Source of the DNA: DASSKA01 sp963839365
GTDB taxonomy: Bacteria; Actinomycetota; Actinomycetes; Propionibacteriales; Nocardioidaceae
Length of the DNA stretch: 64,000 nucleotides
Reading direction: 5' to 3'
Assembly (NCBI GenBank): GCA_963839365.1
Contig: CAWIUT010000001.1
Span: 1,488,001-1,552,000, forward strand
Below are positions 1 to 8,098 of this stretch, one piece after another; the stretch's first letter is position 1, and the number at the start of each line of letters is the position of its first letter. A program made the position numbers and the translations under genes. A model generated the notes under the pieces. That model searched no databases. It was not told the DNA's origin and worked only from the letters and a program-made list of their open reading frames with translations.

Positions 1-324
1 GATGTCGGTGACCCCGACGTCCTTGCAGACGTAGCCGGCGGCCCCCAGGTCGACCGCGGTGGCGATGGTGTCGGGATCCTGGGCCGCCGTGAGCATCAGC
101 ACCCGCGTCCCCGGTGAGGTCTCGCGCATCTGGGCCAGTGCGTCCAGGCCGCTGCCGTCCGGGAAGCCCACGTCCATGACGCAGACGTCGGGACGGGTGC
201 TGGCTGCCAGAGGAAGGGCCTCCCCCGGTGAACGGGTGGTCATGACCTTGTGCCCCGCCGACCGCAGCAGCGACTCCAGCGCCTCGATCAGCAGGACGTG
301 GTCATCACACAGCAGGATCAGCAT
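1..324 (-). CDS. Response regulator receiver domain protein (3' end outside window)
   Basis: This is the N-terminal 108 codons of a CheY-like response regulator; the 3' end, where a LuxR/NarL-type DNA-binding domain would be expected, lies beyond base 1. It begins MLILLCDDHVLLIEALESLL. The acidic pair DD at residues 7-8, the phospho-acceptor Asp in VCVMDVGFPDGSG, the Thr in MLTAAQD and the Lys in YVCKD are the standard receiver residues. Its ATG overlaps the end of the histidine kinase gene by about 20 bp, so the two are translationally coupled and form a cognate pair. The kinase should phosphorylate the Asp. The output domain is not visible, so the target genes are unknown. Confidence 0.88.
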   Translation of the reverse strand, partial: MLILLCDDHVLLIEALESLLRSAGHKVMTTRSPGEALPLAASTRPDVCVMDVGFPDGSGLDALAQMRETSPGTRVLMLTAAQDPDTIATAVDLGAAGYVCKDVGVTDI

Positions 325-934
325 CGAGACTCCCGGTGACGTCGATGGAAGGAAGGGTGATCCGCACCAGCGCGCCACCGAGGCCGCTACGGCCGATGTG
401 CAGGGTGCCGCCGAACGACTCGATGGCCCGTCGGGTCACACCGAGCCCGATGCCGTGCTCGGTGGGGAGGTTGCCGAAGCCGGGTCCGTCGTCCTCGACC
501 TCGATGACCACCGTCCGACCGTGGCCGACCAACGTGACCTGGACGCAGCCGTGGTGGCCGGCGGCCCGGGTGGCGTTGTGGATGACGTTCGCGAACGCGC
601 GGCGCAGCAGCACCGGTGACCCGAGGGCATGACTCGCCGTGGACGTCATGAGTCGCAGGCCGCCGCCGTATCCGGCGGTGACCACGTTGACCGTCTGCTC
701 GAGCTCCCGGGAGACGTCGACGACCCCGAGGTCCTCGTCCTCGGACAGCACGTCGTCCAGCAGGGACGCCATCCACCGTGTCTGACCGGCGATCTGGTCG
801 AGGCGCCTGAGCACCCGTTCGCGGTCGTCCACCTCGGCCTCGCCGGCGGACGCGAGCAGCATGATGGTCGCGATCGACTGCTTGGCGTCGTGGCACAGCT
901 CGCGAAAGCCGTCATGGGCAGCAGCTTCAGCCAC
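305..934 (-). CDS. Soluble histidine kinase lacking a sensor domain
   Basis: A 209-residue kinase core with no membrane segment and no recognisable input domain. The H-box is at about residues 12-20 (ELCHDAKQSIATI, His15), the N-box at NVIHNATRAAG, the G1 box at EVEDDGPGFG and the G2 box at GIGLGVTRR, so the ATP-binding HATPase_c fold is complete. The start is GTG at 932-934. It lies upstream of and overlaps the response regulator, and should phosphorylate it. At 209 residues it is far shorter than usual kinases (over 350). It must sense an intracellular cue through its short N-terminus or through a partner protein. An imperfect palindrome lies 20 bp upstream. Confidence 0.85.
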   Translation of the reverse strand: MAEAAAHDGFRELCHDAKQSIATIMLLASAGEAEVDDRERVLRRLDQIAGQTRWMASLLDDVLSEDEDLGVVDVSRELEQTVNVVTAGYGGGLRLMTSTASHALGSPVLLRRAFANVIHNATRAAGHHGCVQVTLVGHGRTVVIEVEDDGPGFGNLPTEHGIGLGVTRRAIESFGGTLHIGRSGLGGALVRITLPSIDVTGSLDADPAV

Positions 935-1274
935 TGTTCCCCCCTCGTTGTCCAGGACTCCCCCAGGGGTAGTCCATCCGCCCCAGCAAAGACGCTAAGC
1001 AGATGGGCCAACCGCGCAAATACTCTGCTGCACGAGACGGACTACGACCTTTGGATGATCTCAGTGCAGTCACGCCGCGTCCGGACCCGTCGAGCCCTTC
1101 CTTCTCCAGCGTTGGGCGTAGGCCGGCTCATGCAACGGCCCGATCCGCCGCCCACGATTCGATGCGACCTTTGCTGGGGTCGCGGTCGGGGAGCCGGCCG
1201 GGGCGCCACGAAACGAGATGCGCTCGGGCGGGTCTGAGGCGACGGCCGCATGCGCGGCCCAAGGGGGGCACTAG
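935..1274. promoter_or_regulatory. Divergent intergenic region with an ACTCCCC/GGGGTAGT palindrome
   Basis: No gene is visible in these 340 bases, which separate the leftward two-component operon from the rightward glycan genes. The clearest element is the imperfect inverted repeat at 955-975 (GGACTCCCCCAGGGGTAGTCC without its first base), 20 bp in front of the kinase start. GGGTAGT half-sites are a common pattern for NarL-type regulators in actinomycetes, so autoregulation by the linked response regulator is a reasonable inference. A purine-rich ribosome-binding site (AAGGGGGGCA, 1261-1270) precedes the aminotransferase start. Confidence 0.45.
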
Positions 1275-2540
1275 ATGAGCCAGGTGTCGACCGTGAGAGC
1301 GATCCCGTTCGCTCGAACGGTGGTGACGAACGAGGCGGTCGCTGCTGCCTCGGAGGTGCTGACCTCCGGGTGGCTGACGAGCGGGCCGCAGGTCGGGGAG
1401 TTCGAGACCGAGTTCGGTGCGTTGGTCGGCGCACCTCATGCCGTCGCGGTCTCTTCCTGCACCGCCGCTCTGGAGCTGTCGCTGCGCGCGCTGCGGCTCC
1501 GCCCGGGAGCCAAGGTGCTCACTCCCTCGATGACGTTCTGCGGGGCGGTGAACGCGATCGTGCACGCGGGGCTCGTGCCCGTCTTCGTGGACCTGGATGC
1601 GGCGACGCTCGCGCCCGACGCGGAGACGGTGGCAGCAGCCACTGACCGTGCTGGCGGGGCGGACGCGATGGTCGTCCTGCACTACGCCGGACACCCGGCG
1701 CCGGTGTCGGAGCTTGCTCGTGCCGCAGGGCTGCCGCTGTCCCGTGTCATCGAGGACGCCGCCCACGCCGCAGGAACCGTGACCTCCGAAGGACCGGTGG
1801 GGAACCTCTCCGCGGCCACCTGCTTCAGCTTCTACGCCACCAAGAACCTTCCGATCGGCGAAGGCGGCATGGTGACCACCGGCGACGACGAGATCGCCGA
1901 CTTCGTGCGTCGCGCCCGCCTGCACGGGATGAGCCGGGACAGCTGGAAGCGCTACCTTCCGGGCGGCTCGTGGAGGTACGAGGTCGAGGTCGACGGGCTC
2001 AAGGCGAACATGACCGACGTGCAGGCCGCGATCGGGCGGGCACATCTGCACACCTTCCCCGTCTGGCAGGAGCGGCGGGTCGAGCTGGCAGCGCGCTACG
2101 ACAAGGCCCTCGGTCACGTCAGGGGGGTGGTGCGACCTGCGCGACCCGGACCCGGAGAGGGCACGCACGCGTGGCACCTATACGTCGTCCGGATCATGCC
2201 CGACTCGCGGGTCGACCGGGACTCGATGATCACCGGCCTGGCCGAACGGGGCATCGGCACCTCGGTGCACTTCATCCCCAACCACCGGCAGCCCTACTTC
2301 CAGCAGCTGCTGGGTCGGTCCGCGACTCCTTGTCCCGAGGCGGACCGAGTTGCAGACCAAGTGCTGTCACTCCCGTTGCACCCGTGGCTGGCCGAGTCCG
2401 ACGTGGACCGGGTCTGCGACGCGGTAGCGGCGTTGGCCGGGGGCCGAACAGGTCCGGGGGCGGACGCCACCACTCGTGGGACGAGAAACATGAACGGCTC
2501 GCTCGTCGACGTACGGGCAGCCGAAACTCAGGAGGTATGA
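1275..2540 (+). CDS. DegT/DnrJ/EryC1/StrS-family sugar aminotransferase
   Basis: A 421-residue PLP enzyme of the family that transfers an amino group to 4-keto (or 3-keto) nucleotide sugars. The N-terminal motif LTSGWLTSGPQVGEFE, the acidic PLP-ring contact in VIEDAAHAAG and the Schiff-base lysine in FSFYATKNLPIGEGGM (Lys about residue 192) are all typical, as is the length. The ATG at 1275 follows a purine-rich ribosome-binding site. Three bases separate it from the CapD-like dehydratase gene. A dehydratase followed by an aminotransferase is the chemistry that makes UDP-4-amino sugars of the bacillosamine type, so this enzyme probably acts on that dehydratase's product. The exact sugar cannot be read from sequence. 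Confidence 0.9.
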   Translation: MSQVSTVRAIPFARTVVTNEAVAAASEVLTSGWLTSGPQVGEFETEFGALVGAPHAVAVSSCTAALELSLRALRLRPGAKVLTPSMTFCGAVNAIVHAGLVPVFVDLDAATLAPDAETVAAATDRAGGADAMVVLHYAGHPAPVSELARAAGLPLSRVIEDAAHAAGTVTSEGPVGNLSAATCFSFYATKNLPIGEGGMVTTGDDEIADFVRRARLHGMSRDSWKRYLPGGSWRYEVEVDGLKANMTDVQAAIGRAHLHTFPVWQERRVELAARYDKALGHVRGVVRPARPGPGEGTHAWHLYVVRIMPDSRVDRDSMITGLAERGIGTSVHFIPNHRQPYFQQLLGRSATPCPEADRVADQVLSLPLHPWLAESDVDRVCDAVAALAGGRTGPGADATTRGTRNMNGSLVDVRAAETQEV

Positions 2541-2543
2541 ACA

Positions 2544-4031
2544 GTGACACTCATCAACGGCCACGACGTGAGGATCCCGACCCAGCGCGGCCCTGCGCTG
2601 CTGCGGACGCTGGTGGTGGGGGCGGGGGTGGCAGGCCGTGCGCTTGCCCGCGACCTTGCCGACACTCCGCAGTTCGGGCTGCACCCGGTCGGATTCGTCG
2701 ATGACGACCAGACCAAGGAGCGGCTGACGGACCTTCCGGTGTTCGGGTCGCTGGACGACGTGGAGCAGGTAGCCCTGCGCGAGGGGGTCGAGGTCGTCGT
2801 GCTCGCGATCCCTGCGTTGGACCCCTCCGCCTTCCGGCGAGTAGCCCGAGGCGCCGCGGCGGTCGGCGCCGGCGTCCGGTACCTGCCGTCGTTCGTGGCG
2901 GCACTCGAACGGGACGTGGTGGGCAGCGACATGCGTTGGCTGCAGGTCGGCAAGCTCATCGGGCGTGACGAGATGCACGTCGTCAGCCGGGCCGCCGCCG
3001 ACATGATCAAGGGCCGGACCGTCCTGGTGACCGGGGCGGGCGGCTCGATCGGTAGCGAGCTGTGCCGCCAGGTGTTCGGCTTCCAGCCGGCCCGGCTCCT
3101 CATGCTCGACCACGACGAGTCCAACCTGCACCGGATGCAGCTCGAACTGTGCGGTGAGGGGCTCTTGGACAACGACGACTGCGTGGTGGCGGACATCCGT
3201 GACCGGCGCCGCCTCGACCAGATCTTCGGGGATGCGCGGCCCGACATCGTCTTCCACGCGGCCGCTCACAAGCACCTGCCGCTGCTCGAGCGTCACCCGT
3301 GCGAGGCGGTGAAGTCGAACGTGGCGGGCACCGAGAACGTGCTCTGGGCTGCCCTCCGCCACGGGGTGGACCGGTTCATCCTCGTCTCCACGGACAAGGC
3401 AGCCGATCCCACGTCCGTCCTGGGCGCGACGAAGCGACTCGGCGAGCTCGTCGTCCAGGCCGAGGCCGGGGGCAAGACCAACGTCGCCGCCGTACGCTTC
3501 GGCAACGTGCTCGGAAGCCGCGGTTCCTTGCTGACCGTCCTGGCGGAGCAGATCAATCGAGGTCAGCCGGTCACCGTGACCCACCCGGACATGACCCGCT
3601 TCTTCATGACCATCGAGGAGGCGGCCGGGCTGGTGATCGAGGCGGCGCGGATGGCCGACAAGGGGGAGATCTTCGTGCTCGACATGGGCGAGCCGGTGCG
3701 CATCGTCGACATCGCGCAGTCCTTCGCGTCCCTGATGCACCGGCCCGACATCGAGATCCGGTTCACCGGGATGCGCGACGGGGAGAAGCTCAACGAGCAG
3801 CTGTTCAGCGAGCACGAGGTGCCCCGCCTGACCGAGCACCCGCGGATCTTCCAGGTCGACGCGCTGGACAGCGTGCCGCAGTTCCACCCGAAGCTGGGGA
3901 CCCTCTACTACGAGGCGGAGCGCAACAACCCGGATCGGGTCCGGGAGTGCCTGCGCGACCTGCTCCCGGAGTACGAGCCTCGTGTCCCCGAACCGAAGAT
4001 GTTCGCGGCCCCCTACCCGGATGACTACTGA
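2544..4031 (+). CDS. CapD/FlaA1-type nucleotide-sugar 4,6-dehydratase, soluble form
   Basis: A 495-residue protein with two Rossmann domains: an N-terminal CoA-binding-like module (LVVGAGVAGRALARDL) and an extended SDR dehydratase domain (VTGAGGSIGSEL, residues about 153-165). The TDKAADPTSVLGATKR segment is the family signature; a Leu sits where classic SDRs have Tyr and PglF-like enzymes have Met. Typical CapD/WbpM/PglF proteins are about 600 residues with four N-terminal membrane helices, which are absent here. It likely forms a UDP-4-keto-6-deoxy-HexNAc for the neighbouring aminotransferase. The start is GTG at 2544 after the strong Shine-Dalgarno AGGAGGT (2530-2536). It belongs to an operon with its neighbours on both sides. 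Confidence 0.88.
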   Translation: MTLINGHDVRIPTQRGPALLRTLVVGAGVAGRALARDLADTPQFGLHPVGFVDDDQTKERLTDLPVFGSLDDVEQVALREGVEVVVLAIPALDPSAFRRVARGAAAVGAGVRYLPSFVAALERDVVGSDMRWLQVGKLIGRDEMHVVSRAAADMIKGRTVLVTGAGGSIGSELCRQVFGFQPARLLMLDHDESNLHRMQLELCGEGLLDNDDCVVADIRDRRRLDQIFGDARPDIVFHAAAHKHLPLLERHPCEAVKSNVAGTENVLWAALRHGVDRFILVSTDKAADPTSVLGATKRLGELVVQAEAGGKTNVAAVRFGNVLGSRGSLLTVLAEQINRGQPVTVTHPDMTRFFMTIEEAAGLVIEAARMADKGEIFVLDMGEPVRIVDIAQSFASLMHRPDIEIRFTGMRDGEKLNEQLFSEHEVPRLTEHPRIFQVDALDSVPQFHPKLGTLYYEAERNNPDRVRECLRDLLPEYEPRVPEPKMFAAPYPDDY

Positions 4032-4074
4032 TGGGGACCGGACGGCGCCGGCACGGGTACGACGGAGCAGGGAC

Positions 4075-5274
4075 GTGAGCAACCGGACGCGGGTCGCCGT
4101 GGTGGTGACGAGGTTCACCGCGGGCGCCGGCGTGGTGGCACTCAACGGTGCCACCGCGCTGGACCCGCGTTCCCACGAGGTCACGATCTTCTACGGAGCG
4201 GGGGACCACCTCGTCGACCGTGCCCGGGCCGCGGGGATCCCCGCGGTGAAGCTGGATCACCTGGCCGCGGAGATCTCCCCGGTCCAAGACGTGCGCGGCG
4301 TCGGTCACCTGTCACGGATGCTGGAGGGTCGCTTCGACGTCGTGCACACGCACAGCGCCAAGGCCGGAGCCATCGGTCGGCTGGCCGCGCGCCGGGCCGG
4401 CCTCCCGGTGGTGCACACCATGCACGGCTTCCCGTTCCACGACTTCCAGTCACGCGCCCGACGGGCGGTCTACATCGACATCGAGCGCCGGCTCGGCCGG
4501 ATCACCGACGTCTTCTTGGCCGTCGGGTCGACGGTCGCGGCGGACGCGATCCGGCTGGGGCTGGTGGAACCGGCCCGGGTGCGGGTGGTGCCGAGCAGCG
4601 TGGACACCGCCATCCCGCTCACCGATGCGGCGTCGCGGGCCGAGGCGAGGCGGCTGCTCGGCCTGTCGCCGCAGGCGACCGTGGTGGGCACGGTGGGCCG
4701 GGTGGACTACCAGAAGGCACCGGAGCACTTCGTGGAGGCGGCGCGGCTCGTGCGCACCCCCGGGGTGCAGTTCGTGTGGATCGGCTCCGGCACCTCCATG
4801 GACGCGGTGCGCCGACAGATCGCCCGGGGCGGCCTGGTGGATTCGGTGCGCTTCGTCGGCGAGCGTCAGGACGTGCCGCGCCTGTTGGGCGCCTTCGACC
4901 TGTTCGCGATGTCGAGCCGCTACGAGGGGATCCCCTGCGCGCTGGTCGAGGCCATGCTGGCCGGTGTGCCCGCCGTCGCGACCGCGGTCAACGGCGTGCC
5001 AGAGGTGGTGGTCCCCGGCCAGACGGGGATGCTGGCCCGGGCCGGCGACCCGGCGGGGCTGGCCAAGGTGATCGACTACGCGCTCGAGCACCCGGAGCAG
5101 GCCGGCCGCTGGGCGCTCGCGGCGCGGGAGCTGGTGGCGACCCGATGGGCGCCCGCCGAGCTCGCGGCCATCCTGGAGCCGGCCTACGCCGACGCCATCG
5201 CCGCTCACGGGAAGCGGCTGCCGGTCACGCGTCCGCAGAGCCGAGAGCCACGTCCGGCGAGCCTGGCGTCGTAG
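4075..5274 (+). CDS. GT4-family glycosyltransferase
   Basis: A GT-B fold glycosyltransferase of about 399 residues. The N-terminal half has the acceptor-side motifs VVHTHSAKAGAIGRLAA and TMHGFPFHDF. The C-terminal half has VGTVGRVDYQKAPEHF, the ER-like EX7E region SRYEGIPCALVEAMLAGVP and AVNGVPEVVVPG, typical of retaining GT4 enzymes that use nucleotide-diphospho-sugars. I chose GTG 4075 because GGAG at 4064-4067 is well spaced. An in-frame ATG at 4021, overlapping the dehydratase by 11 bp, would add 18 residues. Following a dehydratase and an aminotransferase, it probably adds the resulting amino sugar, or extends from it, on a membrane lipid or glycan at the cytoplasmic face. Confidence 0.88.
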   Translation: MSNRTRVAVVVTRFTAGAGVVALNGATALDPRSHEVTIFYGAGDHLVDRARAAGIPAVKLDHLAAEISPVQDVRGVGHLSRMLEGRFDVVHTHSAKAGAIGRLAARRAGLPVVHTMHGFPFHDFQSRARRAVYIDIERRLGRITDVFLAVGSTVAADAIRLGLVEPARVRVVPSSVDTAIPLTDAASRAEARRLLGLSPQATVVGTVGRVDYQKAPEHFVEAARLVRTPGVQFVWIGSGTSMDAVRRQIARGGLVDSVRFVGERQDVPRLLGAFDLFAMSSRYEGIPCALVEAMLAGVPAVATAVNGVPEVVVPGQTGMLARAGDPAGLAKVIDYALEHPEQAGRWALAARELVATRWAPAELAAILEPAYADAIAAHGKRLPVTRPQSREPRPASLAS

Positions 5275-5302
5275 GCCGCTTCGGCCGGCGTGCAGCCCGC
5301 CC

Positions 5303-6130
5303 TCACGGGGTGATCGCCATGGCCGCGAGGATTCGGCCGGCGAGCTCCTGGTCTCCGGTGACCTCGACCTGCACCTGGTCCGGACGGCGCCGGCCGCCGG
5401 CAAGCACCAGGAAGGTCTCGCGGTCCATGCCGAGGTGGGCATCCGGCTGATCCGGATCCGTGGACGCCGGCACCGCGCGACCGTTCGCGATGACCACCGG
5501 AAGGTGGACCGGATCCGCGCCAGTGACCTCGAGGACGACCGTGGTGCCTTCGGGAGGCGCGACCCGTTTGCCCACCGAGAAGAGGAATCCGCGGCCGAAC
5601 ATCTTCAGGGTGTGCCGCGCCGCCGCGGTGTCCCACTCCCCGGGCCGGTCGACCGCACGGCGGATGTCCTGGTCGTGCACCCAGACGTCGATGACCCGGT
5701 TGCTCAGCAGCGTCGCCCAGTCCCAGCCGACCCCTCCCGGGGTCCGGTCCGGCCGGGCGGCCGGGTCCTCAGGCGGAGCGGCCCGGAGCTGGTCCAGGCG
5801 CGCCGCCGCGGCACGTTCGAGCTCGTCGACGATCTCCGCGGGGGAGTGGATGGCCCGGGCGCGCACGCCGGCCTCGGTGTAGTCGGTCGCCACCGTCCGC
5901 GTCGGTCCGGCCGTCGGGTCTGCCACCGTCTGCGGCGGCTCGGCCAGTCCCGCCAGGTCCGCCTCCACGTGGGCGAGGTGTGCGGCGACCGCCCGCACGT
6001 CCCAGCCCGGCAGGTCGGTCGACCTCGCCCACTCCTGCTCGTCCAGGCTGCGCAGCAGCGCCAGCACGGCGTCCACCGCCTCGCTCCACGCGGTGACGTA
6101 GCCGGCGAGCAGCTCTGGTCCTGAGGCCAT
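5303..6130 (-). CDS. Maleylpyruvate isomerase-family mycothiol-dependent protein
   Basis: A 275-residue member of the MDMPI / DinB-like four-helix family, which uses mycothiol as thiol cofactor in actinomycetes. Diagnostic features are LPGWDVRAVAAHLAHVEADL near residue 45 (the metal-binding His), the long helix with NRVIDVWVHDQDIRRAVDRPG near residue 150 (metal-binding HxxD), and the C-terminal SCP2-like strand region. The start ATG is at 6128-6130. It is convergent with the glycosyltransferase and divergent from the thioredoxin/NHL gene. Specific substrates of this broad family are rarely known and none can be named here. Confidence 0.85.
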   Translation of the reverse strand: MASGPELLAGYVTAWSEAVDAVLALLRSLDEQEWARSTDLPGWDVRAVAAHLAHVEADLAGLAEPPQTVADPTAGPTRTVATDYTEAGVRARAIHSPAEIVDELERAAAARLDQLRAAPPEDPAARPDRTPGGVGWDWATLLSNRVIDVWVHDQDIRRAVDRPGEWDTAAARHTLKMFGRGFLFSVGKRVAPPEGTTVVLEVTGADPVHLPVVIANGRAVPASTDPDQPDAHLGMDRETFLVLAGGRRRPDQVQVEVTGDQELAGRILAAMAITP

Positions 6131-6190
6131 GCGGACGAGCCTAGGGGTGCCGTTCCTCCCGCCTTGCCCGAGGGCAGCACACTGGATCCC

Positions 6191-7993
6191 GTGACTGCTC
6201 GCGTCCGCGCCCCCGAGCTGCGAGGCCGCGCCTGGCTGAACACCGGCGGCAGGTCCTGGTCCCTCGGTGACCTCCGCGGCCGTTTCGTGCTGCTGGACTT
6301 CTGGTCCTTCTGCTGCATCAACTGCCTGCATGTGCTGGACGAGCTGCGGCCGCTGGAGGAGAAGTACGTCGAAGAGCTGGTCGTCGTCGGCGTGCACTCC
6401 CCGAAGTTCGTGCACGAGGCGGCCCCGGAGGCGCTGGCCGCGGCAGTCCTCCGGTACGACGTCGCGCACCCCGTGCTGGACGACCCGGACCTCACCACCT
6501 GGCAGGCCTACACGGCCCGGGCCTGGCCGACCCTGGTGCTGGTCGACCCGGAGGGCTACGTGGTGGCGCACTACTCCGGCGAGGGCCACCGGCACGCGCT
6601 CGACGCGCTGCTGGCCGACCTGGCAGCGCAGCACCGCGCCAAGGGCACGCTCCGCACCGGCGACTCGCCGTACGTGCCGGCCGCGCCGGAGCCGGGCGCT
6701 CTGCGCTTCCCGGCGAAGGCGATCCGCGTCGCGGGCAACCGGATACTCGTTGCGGACGCCGGACACCACCAGCTCGTGGAGCTCGCCGCAGACGCCGAGA
6801 CGGTGCTGCGCCGCGTCGGCACCGGCCAGCGCGGTCTCGTCGACGGCGCCGCGGACCGGGCGTCGTTCAGCGAGCCGAACGGTCTGTGCCTGCTGCCCGA
6901 CGACGTCGCCGAGGCGGTCGGCTACGAGGTGGTGGTCGCGGACACGGTCAACCACGCGCTGCGTGGCGTGGACCTGGCCACGGGCGAGGTGCGCACCCTG
7001 GCCGGGGACGGCAGCCAGTTGTTCCCCGGCACGGAGAGCGCCCCCGGGTCGCTGTCCAGTCCCTGGGACGTGACCTGGTGGCGCGGCCGGGTGTGGGTGG
7101 CGATGGCGGGCATCCACCAGCTGTGGTCCTTCGACCCCACCACAGGCAGAGCCGAGGCCGCCGGCGGGACCGGTAACGAGGGCCTGGTCGACGGACCGCT
7201 GCCCGACGCCTGGTTCGCGCAGACCTCCGGCTTGGCGGTCGACGCGCGAGGGGTGCTGTGGCTGGCCGACAGCGAGACGTCGTCGCTGCGCCGGGTCGAG
7301 AACGGCCGGGTACGCACCCTCGTCGGGCACGGGCTGTTCGACTTCGGCTTCCGCGACGGTACGTCGGACGAGGCACTGCTCCAGCACCCGCTGGGGGTGA
7401 CCGCGCTGCCGGACGGGTCGGTGGCCGTCTGCGACACCTACAACGGCGCGGTCCGCCGGTACGACCCGGCCTCCGGGCAGCTCACCACCTTGGCGGTGGA
7501 CCTGGCCGAGCCCAGCGGCGCCCTCCTGGACGGGCCACACCTGCTGGTGCTCGAGTCGGCCGCGCATCGGCTGACCCGCGTGCCGCTGGGCGCGGGCGCC
7601 ACGGCCGAAGGGCAGGCCCACACGACCCAGCGTCCCGTCACCGAGGTGGCCGGTGGGGAGCTCGAGGTCGTGGTCGAGTTCGACCCGCCCCCGGGGCAGA
7701 AGGTCGACGAGCGTTCCGGGCCGGCGTCCCAGCTCTTCGTGACCGCGACGCCGCCGGCGCTGGTCACCGCCGGTGAGGGCCGTGGCACCGCACTCACCCG
7801 CGTCGTGCGCCTGGACCCGCAGGTCGGTGAGGGGGTGCTGCACATCGCCGCTCGTGCTGCCTCCTGCGATGAGGAGGGAGGGGAAGGTGCGGCCTGCCAC
7901 CTGCACCAGCAGGACTGGGGCGTGCCGGTCCGGGTCGTCGACGGTGGTGTCCGACGTCTCGTGCTGCCGCTCTCCGGACGGTCGGGGGCCTGA
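6191..7993 (+). CDS. NHLRC2-like thioredoxin-fold / NHL-propeller protein
   Basis: About 600 residues with a thioredoxin-like domain (residues 1-150, redox-type motif SFCCINCLHVLDEL, cis-Pro region ARAWPTLVLVD), then NHL-type beta-propeller repeats (LVADAGHHQLVEL, VVVADTVNHALRGVDL, LWLADSETSSLRRVE, VAVCDTYNGAVRRYD), then a C-terminal beta-rich module. The order Trx, six-bladed propeller, beta domain is that of human NHLRC2, whose CCINC motif is identical here. No signal peptide is visible, so it is probably cytoplasmic. Its role is not established in bacteria; a redox or thiol-linked function is inferred only from the Cys motif. I used GTG 6191; an in-frame TTG at 6164 would add nine residues. 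Confidence 0.85.
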   Translation: MTARVRAPELRGRAWLNTGGRSWSLGDLRGRFVLLDFWSFCCINCLHVLDELRPLEEKYVEELVVVGVHSPKFVHEAAPEALAAAVLRYDVAHPVLDDPDLTTWQAYTARAWPTLVLVDPEGYVVAHYSGEGHRHALDALLADLAAQHRAKGTLRTGDSPYVPAAPEPGALRFPAKAIRVAGNRILVADAGHHQLVELAADAETVLRRVGTGQRGLVDGAADRASFSEPNGLCLLPDDVAEAVGYEVVVADTVNHALRGVDLATGEVRTLAGDGSQLFPGTESAPGSLSSPWDVTWWRGRVWVAMAGIHQLWSFDPTTGRAEAAGGTGNEGLVDGPLPDAWFAQTSGLAVDARGVLWLADSETSSLRRVENGRVRTLVGHGLFDFGFRDGTSDEALLQHPLGVTALPDGSVAVCDTYNGAVRRYDPASGQLTTLAVDLAEPSGALLDGPHLLVLESAAHRLTRVPLGAGATAEGQAHTTQRPVTEVAGGELEVVVEFDPPPGQKVDERSGPASQLFVTATPPALVTAGEGRGTALTRVVRLDPQVGEGVLHIAARAASCDEEGGEGAACHLHQQDWGVPVRVVDGGVRRLVLPLSGRSGA

Positions 7994-8004
7994 CGCGGCG
8001 CTGG

Positions 8005-8098
8005 TAGAATCGTGCTGGCCCGCGTCGTCAACGCGTGGCCTTCTCATCGCCCGGTGTGGCCGGGACCTGCCCGACCATTCCTTGGAGCACCACCCCCT
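8005..8098 (+). promoter_or_regulatory. Promoter and structured 5' leader of the DEAD-box helicase gene
   Basis: A good -10 hexamer TAGAAT (8005-8010) puts the transcript start near 8016-8017. The first transcribed bases then form a hairpin at 8017-8040: GGCCCGCGT pairs with ACGCGTGGCC around a CGTCA loop, with one bulged T. About 58 nt of further leader precede the GTG start. A stem at the extreme 5' end plus a long leader fits post-transcriptional or autoregulation of an RNA helicase, but that function is inferred. Confidence 0.5.

Noticed and set aside
2367..4184. Leftward 605-codon open frame
   Set aside because: It lies antisense to the complete dehydratase gene, which has clear motifs and a strong ribosome-binding site.
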